Positions 7,541 through 18,626 of a DNA stretch of 64,000 nt are shown piece by piece. The position numbers and the translations under genes are program-made. The first letter of the stretch is position 1, and the number at the start of each line of letters is the position of its first letter. Where the stretch lies: positions 158,706-222,705 of the forward strand of contig JAGFJO010000006.1 of the NCBI GenBank assembly GCA_024102635.1, in the 5' to 3' direction. The notes beneath the pieces are model-generated. The model was given only the letters and a program-made list of their open reading frames with translations, was not told the DNA's origin and did not search any database. The stretch comes from Deltaproteobacteria bacterium (GTDB lineage Bacteria > Bdellovibrionota_C > UBA2361 > JAGFJO01).

Positions 7541-9763
7541 GACGCGTGGAGCCTCATTAATTCCGATGGAAGTTAAGTTCTGAAAATCTAAGTCAAGGCG
7601 CGATATCACGCCTTGATGTTTACCGGTTCTGATGAGTGGAATGGTCTCAACAAACTCTACAGTAATATTTGTGCTTTCTCCCAGATATTGCCGAAGGAGT
7701 GCCAATATTTCGCCAAAAGCAGAATCAGTAAAGCGAGGAGCTTTCACGATTTTCAAGGTTATTGCTCCAACTTTTTCCTGTACTATCTGATACTGCGCCA
7801 CAGCATGGTCGAAATCTTTAAAGAGATGGGCAAAGAATGTCCCGGGAAGGTAGTTGCCGTTGGCACCAACTACAATCGCTTGCGTCCTACCCTCTATCCG
7901 TCCGATCCGTGGAAGGGCACGTCCGCATCCGCAAAGGACTGAATCATCCATGGCCATAGCAAGATCACCAAGCCTGTAACGGATGAACGGCACGCAATAG
8001 TTATTGAGATCCGTGATTATAATCTCTCCCATTTCACCATCCTTCGCAGCCACCCCATTTTTCAAAATTTCAACTATATAGTTTTCCGCCACAACATGAT
8101 GTCCTTCGTGCGCTTCGCATTCGTAAGCAATTCCGGAAAACTCCCGGCTGCCATACTTGTCGAAGACTTTGCAGTTGAAGGCGCGCTCGATTATCGCACG
8201 GCTCTGCTCAGGAAGAATTTGAGCGGATGACATTATGCCCTTTAATCTGAAGTTGCTGGGTGGCCGCTCACTGAAATATCGAGATAGAAAATTGAAGGAT
8301 TCTGCGTATCCATCTATAAAGCTGGGTTTATATCTCTCTAGTTTATCAATCATTGAACCTATATTGGCGTCAGATAGCTCGAATGCCGGAATAAAAAGAC
8401 GTCTGCAAAACAGCGCGTCGAGGCGCTCGCGAAGCACCTGGGTTGTTGACATGCCTAACGTTTGGTGCCAAAGGCGCGCCTGCCGATCGCCGAAGCGATA
8501 ACCGGCCCACTCCATTGACCGCAACGTTGCTGCCCAGCGCATCTCTAGCTGAAATCGATCAGCGTAGCACACAAAAGGCTCGCCCGTCGATCCACTGGTT
8601 GCTACCCGCAGTATCTCCCTTTTGTCATGATTAGAGGAAAAAAGGTCGAAATAAAGATTATCTTTAAATGTTTTCTTATCGAGAACCGGGATCTTTCCCA
8701 AGTCATCTACTGACTTAATATCGGAGGGAATCAGGCCGAGGTTATCAAATCGTTCCCTATAGAATGGGACATGTTCGTAAGCATGGCGGATTAACTGCTT
8801 CAGCCGTTCGTTTTGATAATCGAGTATTTGCTCCCGAGATAGCCACTGACTCTCCCTTAATTCTTTATAGTAGCGACCGGCCCGCCGAGTGATTTTCCAT
8901 TTATGCAAGGGCATGCAAAGGACATAGAAAGAAAAAAGTGCCCGGCGCCACCACTCCAGATCGTTCATTACGGGGACCGCCTTATTACGTTTTAGATAAC
9001 TGGCGAGTGGACCGACCCTTGCGCCCAATCGATATTCTTTAAAACCGACTGCTAGATCCCACAGGCAACGTAATATTACCTTTACCGGCACTTGCGACAT
9101 GAAAGAGGTGCCGACCTGCCGGCTTTCGAATAATGTCTCGACTTCTGAAACGCGGAAACCTCTTGATTCCGCCGCCACCCGGATAAACGACTGCCAATAG
9201 AAATATCGTCCGCTATGACTGAATATCTCCTGGAATAGATCGCGGCGCGCCAGCACGAATCCGGACTTATTATCTTTAGCGCGCATTCCAAATAGAATGT
9301 TCAAAAGTAAGTTAAGCCCCTTACTTAGAATGAACCGAGAATCCTTCAACCTTCCTATCGAGCTTCGGCACCCCTGAACCATATCTGTGCGGGTATGTTT
9401 AATCTCTCGATACAACCGCCATATATCCTCAGGAGGATTTTGAAGATCGGCGTCTATAAGACAGACGTAATCCCCTCTTGCAGCCTCTACTCCGCTGCGC
9501 CATCCATGTTCGATTCCTTTGTTCTCTGCATGGTGAACGGTCCTTAAAATATTAAACCGCCTAGAGAGATCCTCCATCACTTCGGCGGTATTATCCGTGC
9601 TTCCGTCGTTAACTAGAATAAGTTCTCCCGGGATCTCGTGCTTCTCGAATACTTTGGCGGTGCGAAGTGTAAGTTCATACAGGTTACCGCTTTCATTGAA
9701 GCACGGCGCCACGACCGATATTAGCGGCCTTACACTACCGTTGTTATTATTTACTTGTTGCAT
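7538..9763 (-). CDS. fusion of GT2 glycosyltransferase and CapK/PaaK-like adenylate-forming domain
   Basis: The 741-residue product has an N-terminal GT2 domain (about residues 12-260) with the DAD motif at residues 104-106. A C-terminal domain (about 285-741) resembles CapK and phenylacetate-CoA ligases, with the nucleotide loop TSGSTGEP at 389-396. CapK-type proteins occur in capsule and exopolysaccharide loci, where their chemistry is poorly known; they may activate a carboxylate for attachment to sugars. I chose the ATG at 9763, 13 bases inside the upstream SDR gene. A longer frame to 9820 exists but adds residues without family resemblance. The fused arrangement suggests that sugar transfer and acyl or amino-acid activation are coupled in one step. 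Confidence 0.8.
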   Translation of the reverse strand: MQQVNNNNGSVRPLISVVAPCFNESGNLYELTLRTAKVFEKHEIPGELILVNDGSTDNTAEVMEDLSRRFNILRTVHHAENKGIEHGWRSGVEAARGDYVCLIDADLQNPPEDIWRLYREIKHTRTDMVQGCRSSIGRLKDSRFILSKGLNLLLNILFGMRAKDNKSGFVLARRDLFQEIFSHSGRYFYWQSFIRVAAESRGFRVSEVETLFESRQVGTSFMSQVPVKVILRCLWDLAVGFKEYRLGARVGPLASYLKRNKAVPVMNDLEWWRRALFSFYVLCMPLHKWKITRRAGRYYKELRESQWLSREQILDYQNERLKQLIRHAYEHVPFYRERFDNLGLIPSDIKSVDDLGKIPVLDKKTFKDNLYFDLFSSNHDKREILRVATSGSTGEPFVCYADRFQLEMRWAATLRSMEWAGYRFGDRQARLWHQTLGMSTTQVLRERLDALFCRRLFIPAFELSDANIGSMIDKLERYKPSFIDGYAESFNFLSRYFSERPPSNFRLKGIMSSAQILPEQSRAIIERAFNCKVFDKYGSREFSGIAYECEAHEGHHVVAENYIVEILKNGVAAKDGEMGEIIITDLNNYCVPFIRYRLGDLAMAMDDSVLCGCGRALPRIGRIEGRTQAIVVGANGNYLPGTFFAHLFKDFDHAVAQYQIVQEKVGAITLKIVKAPRFTDSAFGEILALLRQYLGESTNITVEFVETIPLIRTGKHQGVISRLDLDFQNLTSIGINEAPRV

Positions 9764-10707
9764 TCCAGCCACCGCCAAGTGTGTTCCAGCCCTTCCCGCA
9801 GCCCAACCAGTGGCTCCCAATTAAGGACTCGTTTTATTGACGAGTTATCGCCGCAGCGCCATGTTCCGGCGGTCCAATCGGCTGCCGCGTGTTCGATTGA
9901 AGCTAACTCCGGCTTAGCAACCGAAATCATTGTTCTAATTAGATCGATGACTCTAACGGCCTGACCGCTGCATACATTTAACAAAGTCCCATCAGCGCTA
10001 GGTGAGATCGCCGCCATTAACGCCCTAACGACGTCTGAGATATAAACATAGTCTAGTGCCTGCATACCATCTCCATACACCACCGGCTGATAGCCGCCCT
10101 GAAGACGCCGGAAAGTTTTTGTAATTACAGATTCGTAGCCCATTGTTTGACTCTGTCCGGGGCCATAAGTGAAATAAAGCCTTAAGGAGCACACCCTCAA
10201 CTTTGATTCCCTAGCAAAAAAGCTCATCAAGTGCTCGCCGCACAGCTTGCTAATACCGTACACGGTAAAGGGGTGAGGCAGATCCTCTTCCCTGCTTGCC
10301 GGCGGGTCCGTTCGGCCGTTTGCATATAAGGATGAGGTAAACACAACTTTTCGTACGCCAGCATCCACAGCAGCTACGAGCAGTTCGTTGGTACCGGAAA
10401 TGTTGGCATCAAAATACCTTTCGGCAGGCTTTGGGGTATTCGTATGCTTTTCAGCCGCCAGGTGGAAAAGATAGTCGACATCTTCAAGGGAAGCGCGCAA
10501 TATCGAAGCCTGCGCAGGGTCTTTCTGACTGCCTAGCTCATAATGTACCGGCACTGCCCCTTTCAGTCGGCGCAGAGAATTGGAGTGCCGGTCAAGGGCT
10601 TTAACCTCTCGCGCTCCATTGCTAAGCAGTGCAGCTACCAGATTAGATCCGACAAAACCTCCGGCTCCGGTTACCAGAAACCGCTTACCATTAATCAGCT
10701 CTTCCAT
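9751..10707 (-). CDS. NAD-dependent sugar epimerase/dehydratase (extended SDR)
   Basis: The Rossmann motif GAGGFVG is at residues 14-20 from the chosen ATG, and the catalytic YxxxK appears as YGISK near residue 150, preceded by a TSS segment. These mark an extended short-chain dehydrogenase acting on nucleotide sugars, similar to GalE or 4,6-dehydratase relatives. Exact activity cannot be assigned. In-frame starts also exist at 10743 (ATG) and 10767 (TTG). I prefer 10707 because it puts the usual seven to ten residues before the first beta strand. The end overlaps the GT2-CapK fusion by 13 bases, which points to a shared transcript. Confidence 0.8.
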   Translation of the reverse strand: MEELINGKRFLVTGAGGFVGSNLVAALLSNGAREVKALDRHSNSLRRLKGAVPVHYELGSQKDPAQASILRASLEDVDYLFHLAAEKHTNTPKPAERYFDANISGTNELLVAAVDAGVRKVVFTSSLYANGRTDPPASREEDLPHPFTVYGISKLCGEHLMSFFARESKLRVCSLRLYFTYGPGQSQTMGYESVITKTFRRLQGGYQPVVYGDGMQALDYVYISDVVRALMAAISPSADGTLLNVCSGQAVRVIDLIRTMISVAKPELASIEHAAADWTAGTWRCGDNSSIKRVLNWEPLVGLREGLEHTWRWLECNK

Positions 10708-10918
10708 TCTATTTGCAGCCAGGCGACTAAACTCTCGTATCATACAAAGTAAGTGCCTGTATAACAATTACTGTAACAGCGGATGACCCCGGCTTTAGAA
10801 GTGCTTTGTTAGTTTCCGTATATTAAAGCGAGTACAGCATTATAAAGCCCAGCTAGTCTTTCGGCGTTTTCATGAGAAGCCGAATGAAAACGAAGAGAAG
10901 GTTTAGGAAGTTATGAGG

Positions 10919-11893
10919 TTAGGCGACCGCCCTGCGCCCATGCAGCTCCAGGTGGTACTTCATGGCCTCCTCTTTAAGCTCAATCTCGCGCTCGAGGGCT
11001 CCTATCCTGTACTGGAAGAAAGTGTTATCCCGCCCTGACCGTTGGGCGATGCTATCTTTAATGCTTCTAATGTCGGCGTGCAGCATCTTTATCTGTGCTT
11101 CTATTTTTTCTGCTTCACGGGCATGGTATTGGTCTACTACCCCTTTAGAGACCGCATAAATTATATCCTCCGGCGTCAAACCGAACTTCTTGCTGCTGGT
11201 CTCATTGTTGCGCAGCAAATGGTAAGGAACCTTTGTGGGATCGTTGTTTTTTAAAGTATAGTCCTCGTATTCTAAACGCTTGAATACTTCCTCTGAACCT
11301 AACCGGCGCATCACGTCTAGGAAGAATCGGTTTAGGGTGTCCGCGGTTTGAATGAGGCGATTTACTAAGGCGGCATAGTGCGCACGCATTGAGGGACTGA
11401 TGCTGGGATCGGCCGCCAGAATTCCGGCAACTTCCAGCGACACCGGCAGTTCTGTGATAGCCTGCGCCATTTGATCGGCCAAAAACTCGATAGCAGTTGC
11501 CCTCTGAAGCGGGCTATCGGAGCCCAGACGCCGAGTAAGCTCCTCCAGCGCGGTTTGATCTTTTACAACGGTTTGCGCCAGTTTTTCCAGCGTCTCAGGG
11601 CTCATGCGCTTCAAACGCTCTTGCAGATCCTGAGGAGAGATTGAGCGGTTGGGGTCAATTCCTAGCGCCTGTTTGAACCACCGTTCAGTATCACTTTGGA
11701 GCTGATTTATCTCTGTCTCGATAGCTTGCAGTTTCCTCTCTTCCTTTGGATTAAGGACATTTAGTTCTCGCATGGCGCGCATATCGTCCAGTTGAACTGA
11801 TAGGGCACTAAAGCTGGTATTAAGCTGCGGAGAGCGATCTAGCTCCGGGTTTCGCTGCAATTGGCGATCTGTATCGGGAGTAAATTTCGGCAT
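10919..11893 (-). CDS. unrecognised mostly helical protein
   Basis: A soluble 324-residue protein that I cannot assign. It has no signal peptide or membrane span. It is rich in Glu, Gln, Leu and Arg, with likely coiled coils at about residues 35-75 and 265-310 and a helical middle. The ATG has AGAGG a few bases upstream, and codon use looks like the rest of the window, so I take it to be a real gene. It is transcribed away from the SrkA-like gene and stands alone. A structural or scaffold role would be a guess. Confidence 0.65.
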   Translation of the reverse strand: MPKFTPDTDRQLQRNPELDRSPQLNTSFSALSVQLDDMRAMRELNVLNPKEERKLQAIETEINQLQSDTERWFKQALGIDPNRSISPQDLQERLKRMSPETLEKLAQTVVKDQTALEELTRRLGSDSPLQRATAIEFLADQMAQAITELPVSLEVAGILAADPSISPSMRAHYAALVNRLIQTADTLNRFFLDVMRRLGSEEVFKRLEYEDYTLKNNDPTKVPYHLLRNNETSSKKFGLTPEDIIYAVSKGVVDQYHAREAEKIEAQIKMLHADIRSIKDSIAQRSGRDNTFFQYRIGALEREIELKEEAMKYHLELHGRRAVA

Positions 11894-12097
11894 GGTAAAA
11901 CCTCTTGTACAATTCGACTCTTACCCCTGTTATGGACCCGTTACAGGTACAATTGCCATAGCACGGGAATCTCATAAGACCTCGAAAGCACAAGTAGATC
12001 GGCGGGACGAATAGTCAGGCGGCAGAGGTGGTAAGGTGCGGGCATAAAGAATAGAATAAGCGTCTTACTTTGCTCACTTTCCAAGGCGGCTACTATT

Positions 12098-13111
12098 GTG
12101 ACAACCGAACAGACCAGTTTCTTTTTCGACCTGACACCTGAGCGCATCCTTGACGCGGTGGAATCGTGCGGTCTGCGCTGCACCGGAAGAGTTCTCGCTC
12201 TTAACAGTATGGAGAACCGGGTTTACGAAGTTGAGGTGGAAATTGAAGATCTGGACTCAATTCGCTCTCCTAGCGATCGGTTTCGAGTGGTGAAGTTTTA
12301 TCGGCCCGGGCGGTGGACAAAGGAACAGATATTAGAGGAGCACCAGTTTCTTAAGGACCTAAGCGAGAATGAGATTCCTGTCATTGCGCCTCTTGAGTTT
12401 GCGGACGGCAGCACTCTTCATGAGGTCAAGGGCTTCGAGTGTCTTTTTACCGTGTTTCCGAAACAGGGCGGGCGTCATCCTGACGAATTATCGGAAGAAG
12501 AGCTAAAGCAGCTTGGAAGGCTTATAGCACGTCTTCATAATATCGGAGCCTCTCGCAAGGCTCCCCACCGAATCGCTTTGACGCCGGAGAATTACGGAGC
12601 AAAGAACCTGGAGTTCTTGCTGCAAAGCGGACTCATTCCAACTGCTCTTGAGCCCTCCTATAAAGCCAGCGTGGACGAGCTGCTTAAGCGCGCTTTGCCG
12701 CTCTTTGAGGGCGTTCCGTTGCAACGCATCCACGGCGATTGCCATCTGGGAAACGTCTTGCACGGACGCAATGGATTTTTCCTGGTTGATTTTGATGACA
12801 TGGTGCAGGGGCCGTGCGTTCAAGATATATGGCTTCTTAACCCGGCGCGCGATGATGAGGCAAAAAAGCGTCTTGAGAATTTTTTGGAAGGCTACGAAAT
12901 GATGCGGCCCTTTGACCACCGCACGCTAAGGCTTATCGAGGTGCTGCGCGCATTGAGAATGGTACACTTTAGCGCTTGGATAGCGAAAAGGTGGGAAGAT
13001 CCCGCTTTCAAAAGGGTCTTTGTAAACTTCGGCAGCGACCGCTATTGGCAAGATGAGCTTATAAATCTTCGTGAGCAGCTCGGAATATTAGACGAGGGAG
13101 GTTTCTGGTAG
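12098..13111 (+). CDS. srkA: SrkA/YihE-like stress-response protein kinase
   Basis: The 337-residue product matches the length and motifs of SrkA (RdoA, YihE), an aminoglycoside-phosphotransferase-fold Ser/Thr kinase linked to envelope and oxidative stress. The catalytic loop is HGDCHLGN (residues 212-219; Asp214 catalytic, Asn219 metal binding). The metal motif is VDFDD (around 230-234). Translation seems to begin at a GTG at 12098. The tandem uvrA gene starts 6 bases after its stop, so kinase and DNA repair protein are probably on one transcript, which is an interesting pairing for a stress response. Confidence 0.85.
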   Translation: MTTEQTSFFFDLTPERILDAVESCGLRCTGRVLALNSMENRVYEVEVEIEDLDSIRSPSDRFRVVKFYRPGRWTKEQILEEHQFLKDLSENEIPVIAPLEFADGSTLHEVKGFECLFTVFPKQGGRHPDELSEEELKQLGRLIARLHNIGASRKAPHRIALTPENYGAKNLEFLLQSGLIPTALEPSYKASVDELLKRALPLFEGVPLQRIHGDCHLGNVLHGRNGFFLVDFDDMVQGPCVQDIWLLNPARDDEAKKRLENFLEGYEMMRPFDHRTLRLIEVLRALRMVHFSAWIAKRWEDPAFKRVFVNFGSDRYWQDELINLREQLGILDEGGFW

Positions 13112-13117
13112 TTAGCT

Positions 13118-16100
13118 ATGGCCAAGAGTCAGAAGCCGCCAAGCCGAACAGCTTCAGCGCCCGATCCGCTCTCGGTTGTTAATGCTCGCGAGAACAACCT
13201 GAAGAGCATATCACTCGACATCCCGCATGACGAATTTACGGTCGTGACGGGCCTTTCCGGTTCAGGGAAAAGTTCGCTCGCCTTCGACACCGTTTTTGCC
13301 GAGGGGCAGCGGCGCTATGTAGAGACCTTCTCGCCCTACACCCGCCAGTTCTTTGATAAAGTAAAAAAGCCGAATGTCGATCTGATAAAAAATGTTCGGC
13401 CGGCGGTGGCAATTCAGCAGCGCACCCGTATCACGAACTCCAGGTCGACGGTAGGAAGCGTCACAACACTTATCGACTATATAAAAATCTTGTGGAGCAA
13501 TCTCGCAGAGGCGCACTGCCCGGTGTGCGGTATTGCATTTGAAAACTGGACTTCCGACTCATTGGCGCGCCATATGCTGAGCCTAATGCGTCAAAAGCCA
13601 AGCTCAACTTATCTAGTCTGCTCGCGCCTCAAGCTGCAAAAAATTTCGGCAAAAGCCGAGCTCACTCGTCTAAGCACGTTAGGATTTGCGCGCATATACG
13701 ATCAGAAAGCTGAGAAGGTCGTGCGGATTGAAGATCTTACGGCTGATGAAACAGGTGAGCTGAAGGAGATAATCCTTGTTATTGACCGCATTGCAGCGAA
13801 TTCGGCCTCTTTGGTGCGGCTAAAAGAGTCGATTGAACAGGCTTTCTCAATTGCCGGCGGTTCGTGTCTTTTTATCCAGTTGCATGAGGGCGGAAACACT
13901 AACCGGCAGTTTCTAAGAATCACGAACGACTCTCAGCAGGTTAACATTCAAGCTCCGCGCAACAGGGAGCTTGAGTTCTCTTCGACTATGTCTTGCGCGG
14001 CGCAAGGAATAACCTTAGAAAAACCTCGTCCCGCCTTGTTTTCTTTTAACCATCCGGCCGGAGCATGTCCCGAGTGTAAAGGGTTTGGAATGGTACTGGC
14101 TATAGATCCGGTGCGCTGCGTTCCGGATCCCAATCTCTCAATTAAAGAGAAGGCGCTGCAGTGCTGGTCAAGTGAGAAAGCAAAGGGAGAATACAAAAGG
14201 CTTATTAATTTTTGCAAGAGCCAGAAAATCTCCGTAAGCACTCCTTGGCGCGACCTGCCCGCAGAAGCGAAAGATAAGATCTTTAATCACAAATCGCGCG
14301 AGTATCGCGGAGTCATGCATTGGTTCAAAAGGCTCGAAAGAAAGGTTTATAAGATGCATGTGCGGGTATTTCTTTCGCGCTATCGGGTGCAGACTACCTG
14401 CCCCGCCTGCAACGGAACCCGGCTAAAGCCGGCTGCACTCGCCTTCCGCATTATGGGGCGCACCATTGCGGATATCTTTAGTATGACGGTCAGCGAGTTG
14501 CGAAAATGGGTCGAGGAGTTGCGGGCACAATCGCTTTCAAAAGCGGCAGCCGCGCGCGATCTGGATTCTCTTTTTGGCGCCGTAGTAACGAGACTGTTGT
14601 ACCTTGAGAATCTCGGCCTCCCTTATCTTTCGCTGGATAGGCAGGCCCGCACCCTCTCGGGAGGGGAAACGCAGCGCGTGAATCTTGCGACCGCACTGGG
14701 AAGCGAACTCGTTTCGACGCAGTTTGTACTGGACGAGCCCTCGGTGGGACTCCACAGCAGAGACACTTCCCGCCTTATTAAAGCGCTAAATGAGCTGCAA
14801 GGTAGACGCAACAGCATGCTGGTTGTTGAGCATGACCTTGAGTGCATCAGTGCCGCCTCGAATGTCATTGAGCTTGGTCCGAAGGCCGGGAAAGAAGGTG
14901 GTGAAGTGGTTTTTTCCGGTCCGGCTTCGCAGTGGAAAGGAATTAGTTTTGATCCCACAAAGTATCTTTCTAAGACCACTCTCCCCTCTCCCGACAAAGT
15001 TTTAGAGATAAAAAATGCCGGAGCAAGAAATCTTAAAGGGTTCGATCTCACTCTGCCGCTTAATAGATTCGTATGTATTACGGGAGTCTCGGGGAGCGGA
15101 AAGAGCACTCTGGTAAGCGAGGTGATTAAGAAAGGATATGAAGATTTCCAGCTGGGAATTGAAAACTCGGAGCAAACGAATAGGGTCACCGGCTTTGAGA
15201 ACGTAGGGCAGCTGCTGGTCGTTGACCAAGCGCCGCTTGCAAAGAGCCCGCGCTCCAACATTGCAACCTACACAGATATTTGGGACGAGGTGCGTGCGAT
15301 GCTCGCCGCTAGCGATGATGCCAAGCTGCGCGGCCTAAATAAGAGTTCATTTTCATTTAACGTGGACGGCGGCAGGTGCCCCAACTGCAAGGGCGCAGGG
15401 TTTGTAACCGAGGACATGCAGTTTTTAAGTGATGTCTATCTGCCGTGCGAGCTTTGCCTAGGAGCACGCTTCCAGCAAAAGGTGCTGGAGGTGCGCGTTA
15501 ACGGCCACAACGTCGATGAACTGCTTAAGCTGAGCCTCGATGGTGCGGCGTCGGTTTTTACAAGATCCCCTAAAATCGTCGAAGCCTGCCGGATACTTCA
15601 GCAACTTGGTCTTGGGCACCTGACTCTTGGCCATCCGCTCAGCGAACTCTCCGGCGGTGAAGCGCAGCGGCTTAAACTGGTGCCATTTCTGCAAAAGGCC
15701 GGACAAGCTGAGTCGTTGCTCATCTTTGATGAGCCTACCACGGGCCTTCACCTTTACGACGTAGAGAGGCTGATTGCTCTTCTTAAAAGCCTGCGTGACC
15801 GCGGACATTCGGTTCTCTGCATTGAGCACAACCTCCCCCTAATCGCATCATGCGATTGGATTATCGATCTCGGGCCCGAGGGCGGCGAGGACGGTGGAAT
15901 GCTGGTGGCTGAGGGATCTCCTAGAGATCTTGCCGGAAAAGACGGGAAGCCCGGCGCCCGATCATACACTCGGGAAGCGTTAAAAGCGTTTCTCACCGAT
16001 GCCGGTAAAAAAAGAATGCCGGCGGCAGCCCCGAAACTAAGATCCAAGAGAGACGCTGATGATACAGCGCTCATAGTCAGCGGCGCGAAGGAGCACAACT

Positions 16101-18586
16101 TAAAAAACATCACCTTTTCGGTTCCTCTCAACACCATGGTGGCCCTGAGCGGTGTTTCCGGTTCGGGCAAGTCATCAATTGCCAAAGATATAATTTATGC
16201 CGAGGGGCAGCGAAGGTTTCTAGATTGCCTCTCTCCCTATGCTCGTCAGTTCATACGGGAGCTTAAACGCCCGGAGATAGCCGGAATTGAGAATCTTCCT
16301 CCCACTATCTGCGTTTACCAGCATACCTTTCAGCCTTCGAGGCTCTCGACTGTCGCCACTATGTCGGAGGTTTACAACTATCTGCGTCTTCTCTATGCCA
16401 AGACCGCGGTTCAGCACTGCCCGGATCATCCGGAGGAGCGTATCTCATCGCAGTCTCCTGCGGAGATTGCGGCGGAGATAAAGAAACTCTCCGTTCCCAA
16501 TGTGCGAATTTTGGCGCCTGTCGTTAAGCTCAAGAAGGGGCATCATAAGGCGGTGCTTACTAGAGCAATCGATTCTGAATTTGGGGAGATTCGCGCCGAC
16601 GGTCTTTTCGGTCCTCCCTCGAGATTCGAGGGAGCTTTAAATCGAAATACCGCTCACTCCATTGAATATGTTATCGGGAAGTTTAACCCTTCTAATGTGG
16701 ATCAGGCCCTGATCGAGTCAGCCGTGAGCCAAGCGCTGGCGATCGGCGGCGGCACACTAATAGTTCATCATGCCCACAAGGAAGAGGTTTTCAGCATCGA
16801 GAGGACATGTTCGGTATGCAAACGGGGATTTTTCAAGCCTGATCCGGAGGATCTCTCATTTAACTCCCGGCGCGGAGCTTGCCAGGTCTGTCACGGCGCA
16901 GGGCGCGACGAGCATGGCCGCCTCTGCAAAGGATGCGGTGGAGCACGAATCAATGCGCTGGGGCGCAATTTACTTATCGACGGCATCCCCATTCATAAAG
17001 CTGCCGCAAAGAGCGCGCCGGAGTTAAAAAAATTCCTGCAAAGGGCCACTCCTGATGAACGCCGCAAGAAGATCTCCGAGGCGGTTTTAGCCGAGCTCCT
17101 GTCTAGGCTGGATGTGCTTATGTCGGTCGGTCTTGATTATCTTCCTCTCGACCGGGACTGTTCTACGCTTTCAAGCGGAGAGCTTCAGAGACTGCGTCTT
17201 GCTACTGCAATGGGGTCTCCATTAACCGGAGTAATGTATATCTTTGATGAGCCTAGCGCAGGACTTCATCCGCTTGATAACGAGCCGGTGCTTGCCCGGC
17301 TTAAAGAGCTAAAAGAGCGTGGCAATTCTGTCATCGTAATCGAACATGATCCCGCGAGCATACTCGCCTGCGAGTATTCGATTGATGTCGGCCCTGGAGG
17401 AGGAAGTGAGGGGGGTGAAATCGTATACTCTGGACCGATTAAAGGACTTTTAGATAGCGATATCTCGGTTACAGGCCAGTACCTCCGGCGGAATCTTGCA
17501 TCTGCACGGGAGCTGGCGGTTACCTCTAACGGCTCCAGCGCCGCTTCCGAGAACGCACTTACTATCATCAAGGGACGAAGTAATAACGTTTCTTGCAAGA
17601 AAGTTAAGCTGCCGCTCAAGAAACTGGTGACTGTGGCCGGCGTATCAGGCGCGGGGAAGAGCTCCCTGGTGCACGGAATAATCGCCGAGACTATCAATTC
17701 CGGCAAGGGCGGCAAAACAGCTTGGTCGCTAGGGGAAAACGAGCTTGAAAGCTCCTTGCCGATTGAGAGAGTGGTATTTATCGACCAAAAACCTATAGGC
17801 ATTAACTCCCGCTCGACTCCGGCGTCGTATCTGGGAGTCTGGGATGAAATACGTAAGGTATTTGCGAATACGATGGAGGCAAAATCACGCGGCTGGAATG
17901 CGGGATACTTCTCTTACAATACCGGGAAAGGGCGCTGCTCAAACTGCAATGGGCTGGGACAGATAAAATTAGAGATGAGCTTTTTGCCCGACGCCCTGAT
18001 GCTATGCGATCAGTGCCGCGGAACACGCTACGAGCAGGATACAAAATCCGTTCACTATCAGGGGCTATCAATAAGCGATGTTCTCGAGCTTACCTTTACA
18101 CAGGCCAGGCCGGTGTTTTCAAATCACCGTAAAATCCACCAGGCGCTGCTCCAGGCATGCGAAATAGGTCTCGGCTACCTGACCCTGGGGCAGTCTTCGG
18201 TGACGCTATCGGGGGGCGAAAGCCAGCGAATAAAGCTAGTGTCGGAGCTCAGCACTCCTCGCAAGAACCACACACTGTTCATCCTTGATGAGCCCACAAC
18301 CGGTCTTCACGAGGCGGACGTTGCCAAGCTGATCAAGGTGCTCGATCAATTGGTTGCATTCGGCCACAGCGTGATCGTAATAGAGCATGATGAGCGGTTC
18401 ATCGCTCAGTCCAGCCATGTGATTGAACTGGGGCCGGGCGCCGGCGAAAACGGCGGCAGGATAATATTTCAGGGAGCACCGGGCGATCTGCTTAACGCGG
18501 ACACCCCTTGGGGGCGAATTCTGAGTAGAGGCGGCGCAGTGACCGCAATGCAGGCCTCTGAACATGATCTTCATAGCGCGTTATAA
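13118..18586 (+). CDS. uvrA: double-length excinuclease UvrA with four ABC domains
   Basis: At 1822 residues this is about twice a normal UvrA (about 940). Four P-loops are visible near residues 45, 655, 1011 and 1507, with ABC signatures near 513 (LSGGE), 843 (LSGGE), 1350 (LSSGE, altered) and 1697 (LSGGE). Each is followed by a DEP(S/T)xGLH Walker B. Cysteine-pair zinc motifs are present in each quarter, and both halves have a UvrB-binding-type segment after the first P-loop. The junction between the two UvrA units lies near residue 980. UvrA recognises bulky DNA damage and loads UvrB for nucleotide excision repair. Normally two molecules dimerise; here one chain could act as a built-in dimer. 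Chlamydiae are the group I know with this architecture. It follows the SrkA-like gene by 6 bases. Confidence 0.9.
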   Translation: MAKSQKPPSRTASAPDPLSVVNARENNLKSISLDIPHDEFTVVTGLSGSGKSSLAFDTVFAEGQRRYVETFSPYTRQFFDKVKKPNVDLIKNVRPAVAIQQRTRITNSRSTVGSVTTLIDYIKILWSNLAEAHCPVCGIAFENWTSDSLARHMLSLMRQKPSSTYLVCSRLKLQKISAKAELTRLSTLGFARIYDQKAEKVVRIEDLTADETGELKEIILVIDRIAANSASLVRLKESIEQAFSIAGGSCLFIQLHEGGNTNRQFLRITNDSQQVNIQAPRNRELEFSSTMSCAAQGITLEKPRPALFSFNHPAGACPECKGFGMVLAIDPVRCVPDPNLSIKEKALQCWSSEKAKGEYKRLINFCKSQKISVSTPWRDLPAEAKDKIFNHKSREYRGVMHWFKRLERKVYKMHVRVFLSRYRVQTTCPACNGTRLKPAALAFRIMGRTIADIFSMTVSELRKWVEELRAQSLSKAAAARDLDSLFGAVVTRLLYLENLGLPYLSLDRQARTLSGGETQRVNLATALGSELVSTQFVLDEPSVGLHSRDTSRLIKALNELQGRRNSMLVVEHDLECISAASNVIELGPKAGKEGGEVVFSGPASQWKGISFDPTKYLSKTTLPSPDKVLEIKNAGARNLKGFDLTLPLNRFVCITGVSGSGKSTLVSEVIKKGYEDFQLGIENSEQTNRVTGFENVGQLLVVDQAPLAKSPRSNIATYTDIWDEVRAMLAASDDAKLRGLNKSSFSFNVDGGRCPNCKGAGFVTEDMQFLSDVYLPCELCLGARFQQKVLEVRVNGHNVDELLKLSLDGAASVFTRSPKIVEACRILQQLGLGHLTLGHPLSELSGGEAQRLKLVPFLQKAGQAESLLIFDEPTTGLHLYDVERLIALLKSLRDRGHSVLCIEHNLPLIASCDWIIDLGPEGGEDGGMLVAEGSPRDLAGKDGKPGARSYTREALKAFLTDAGKKRMPAAAPKLRSKRDADDTALIVSGAKEHNLKNITFSVPLNTMVALSGVSGSGKSSIAKDIIYAEGQRRFLDCLSPYARQFIRELKRPEIAGIENLPPTICVYQHTFQPSRLSTVATMSEVYNYLRLLYAKTAVQHCPDHPEERISSQSPAEIAAEIKKLSVPNVRILAPVVKLKKGHHKAVLTRAIDSEFGEIRADGLFGPPSRFEGALNRNTAHSIEYVIGKFNPSNVDQALIESAVSQALAIGGGTLIVHHAHKEEVFSIERTCSVCKRGFFKPDPEDLSFNSRRGACQVCHGAGRDEHGRLCKGCGGARINALGRNLLIDGIPIHKAAAKSAPELKKFLQRATPDERRKKISEAVLAELLSRLDVLMSVGLDYLPLDRDCSTLSSGELQRLRLATAMGSPLTGVMYIFDEPSAGLHPLDNEPVLARLKELKERGNSVIVIEHDPASILACEYSIDVGPGGGSEGGEIVYSGPIKGLLDSDISVTGQYLRRNLASARELAVTSNGSSAASENALTIIKGRSNNVSCKKVKLPLKKLVTVAGVSGAGKSSLVHGIIAETINSGKGGKTAWSLGENELESSLPIERVVFIDQKPIGINSRSTPASYLGVWDEIRKVFANTMEAKSRGWNAGYFSYNTGKGRCSNCNGLGQIKLEMSFLPDALMLCDQCRGTRYEQDTKSVHYQGLSISDVLELTFTQARPVFSNHRKIHQALLQACEIGLGYLTLGQSSVTLSGGESQRIKLVSELSTPRKNHTLFILDEPTTGLHEADVAKLIKVLDQLVAFGHSVIVIEHDERFIAQSSHVIELGPGAGENGGRIIFQGAPGDLLNADTPWGRILSRGGAVTAMQASEHDLHSAL

Positions 18587-18626
18587 TAGGTAGTGAGAGT
18601 AAGGTTTTAGGAGTTATATTGACACA

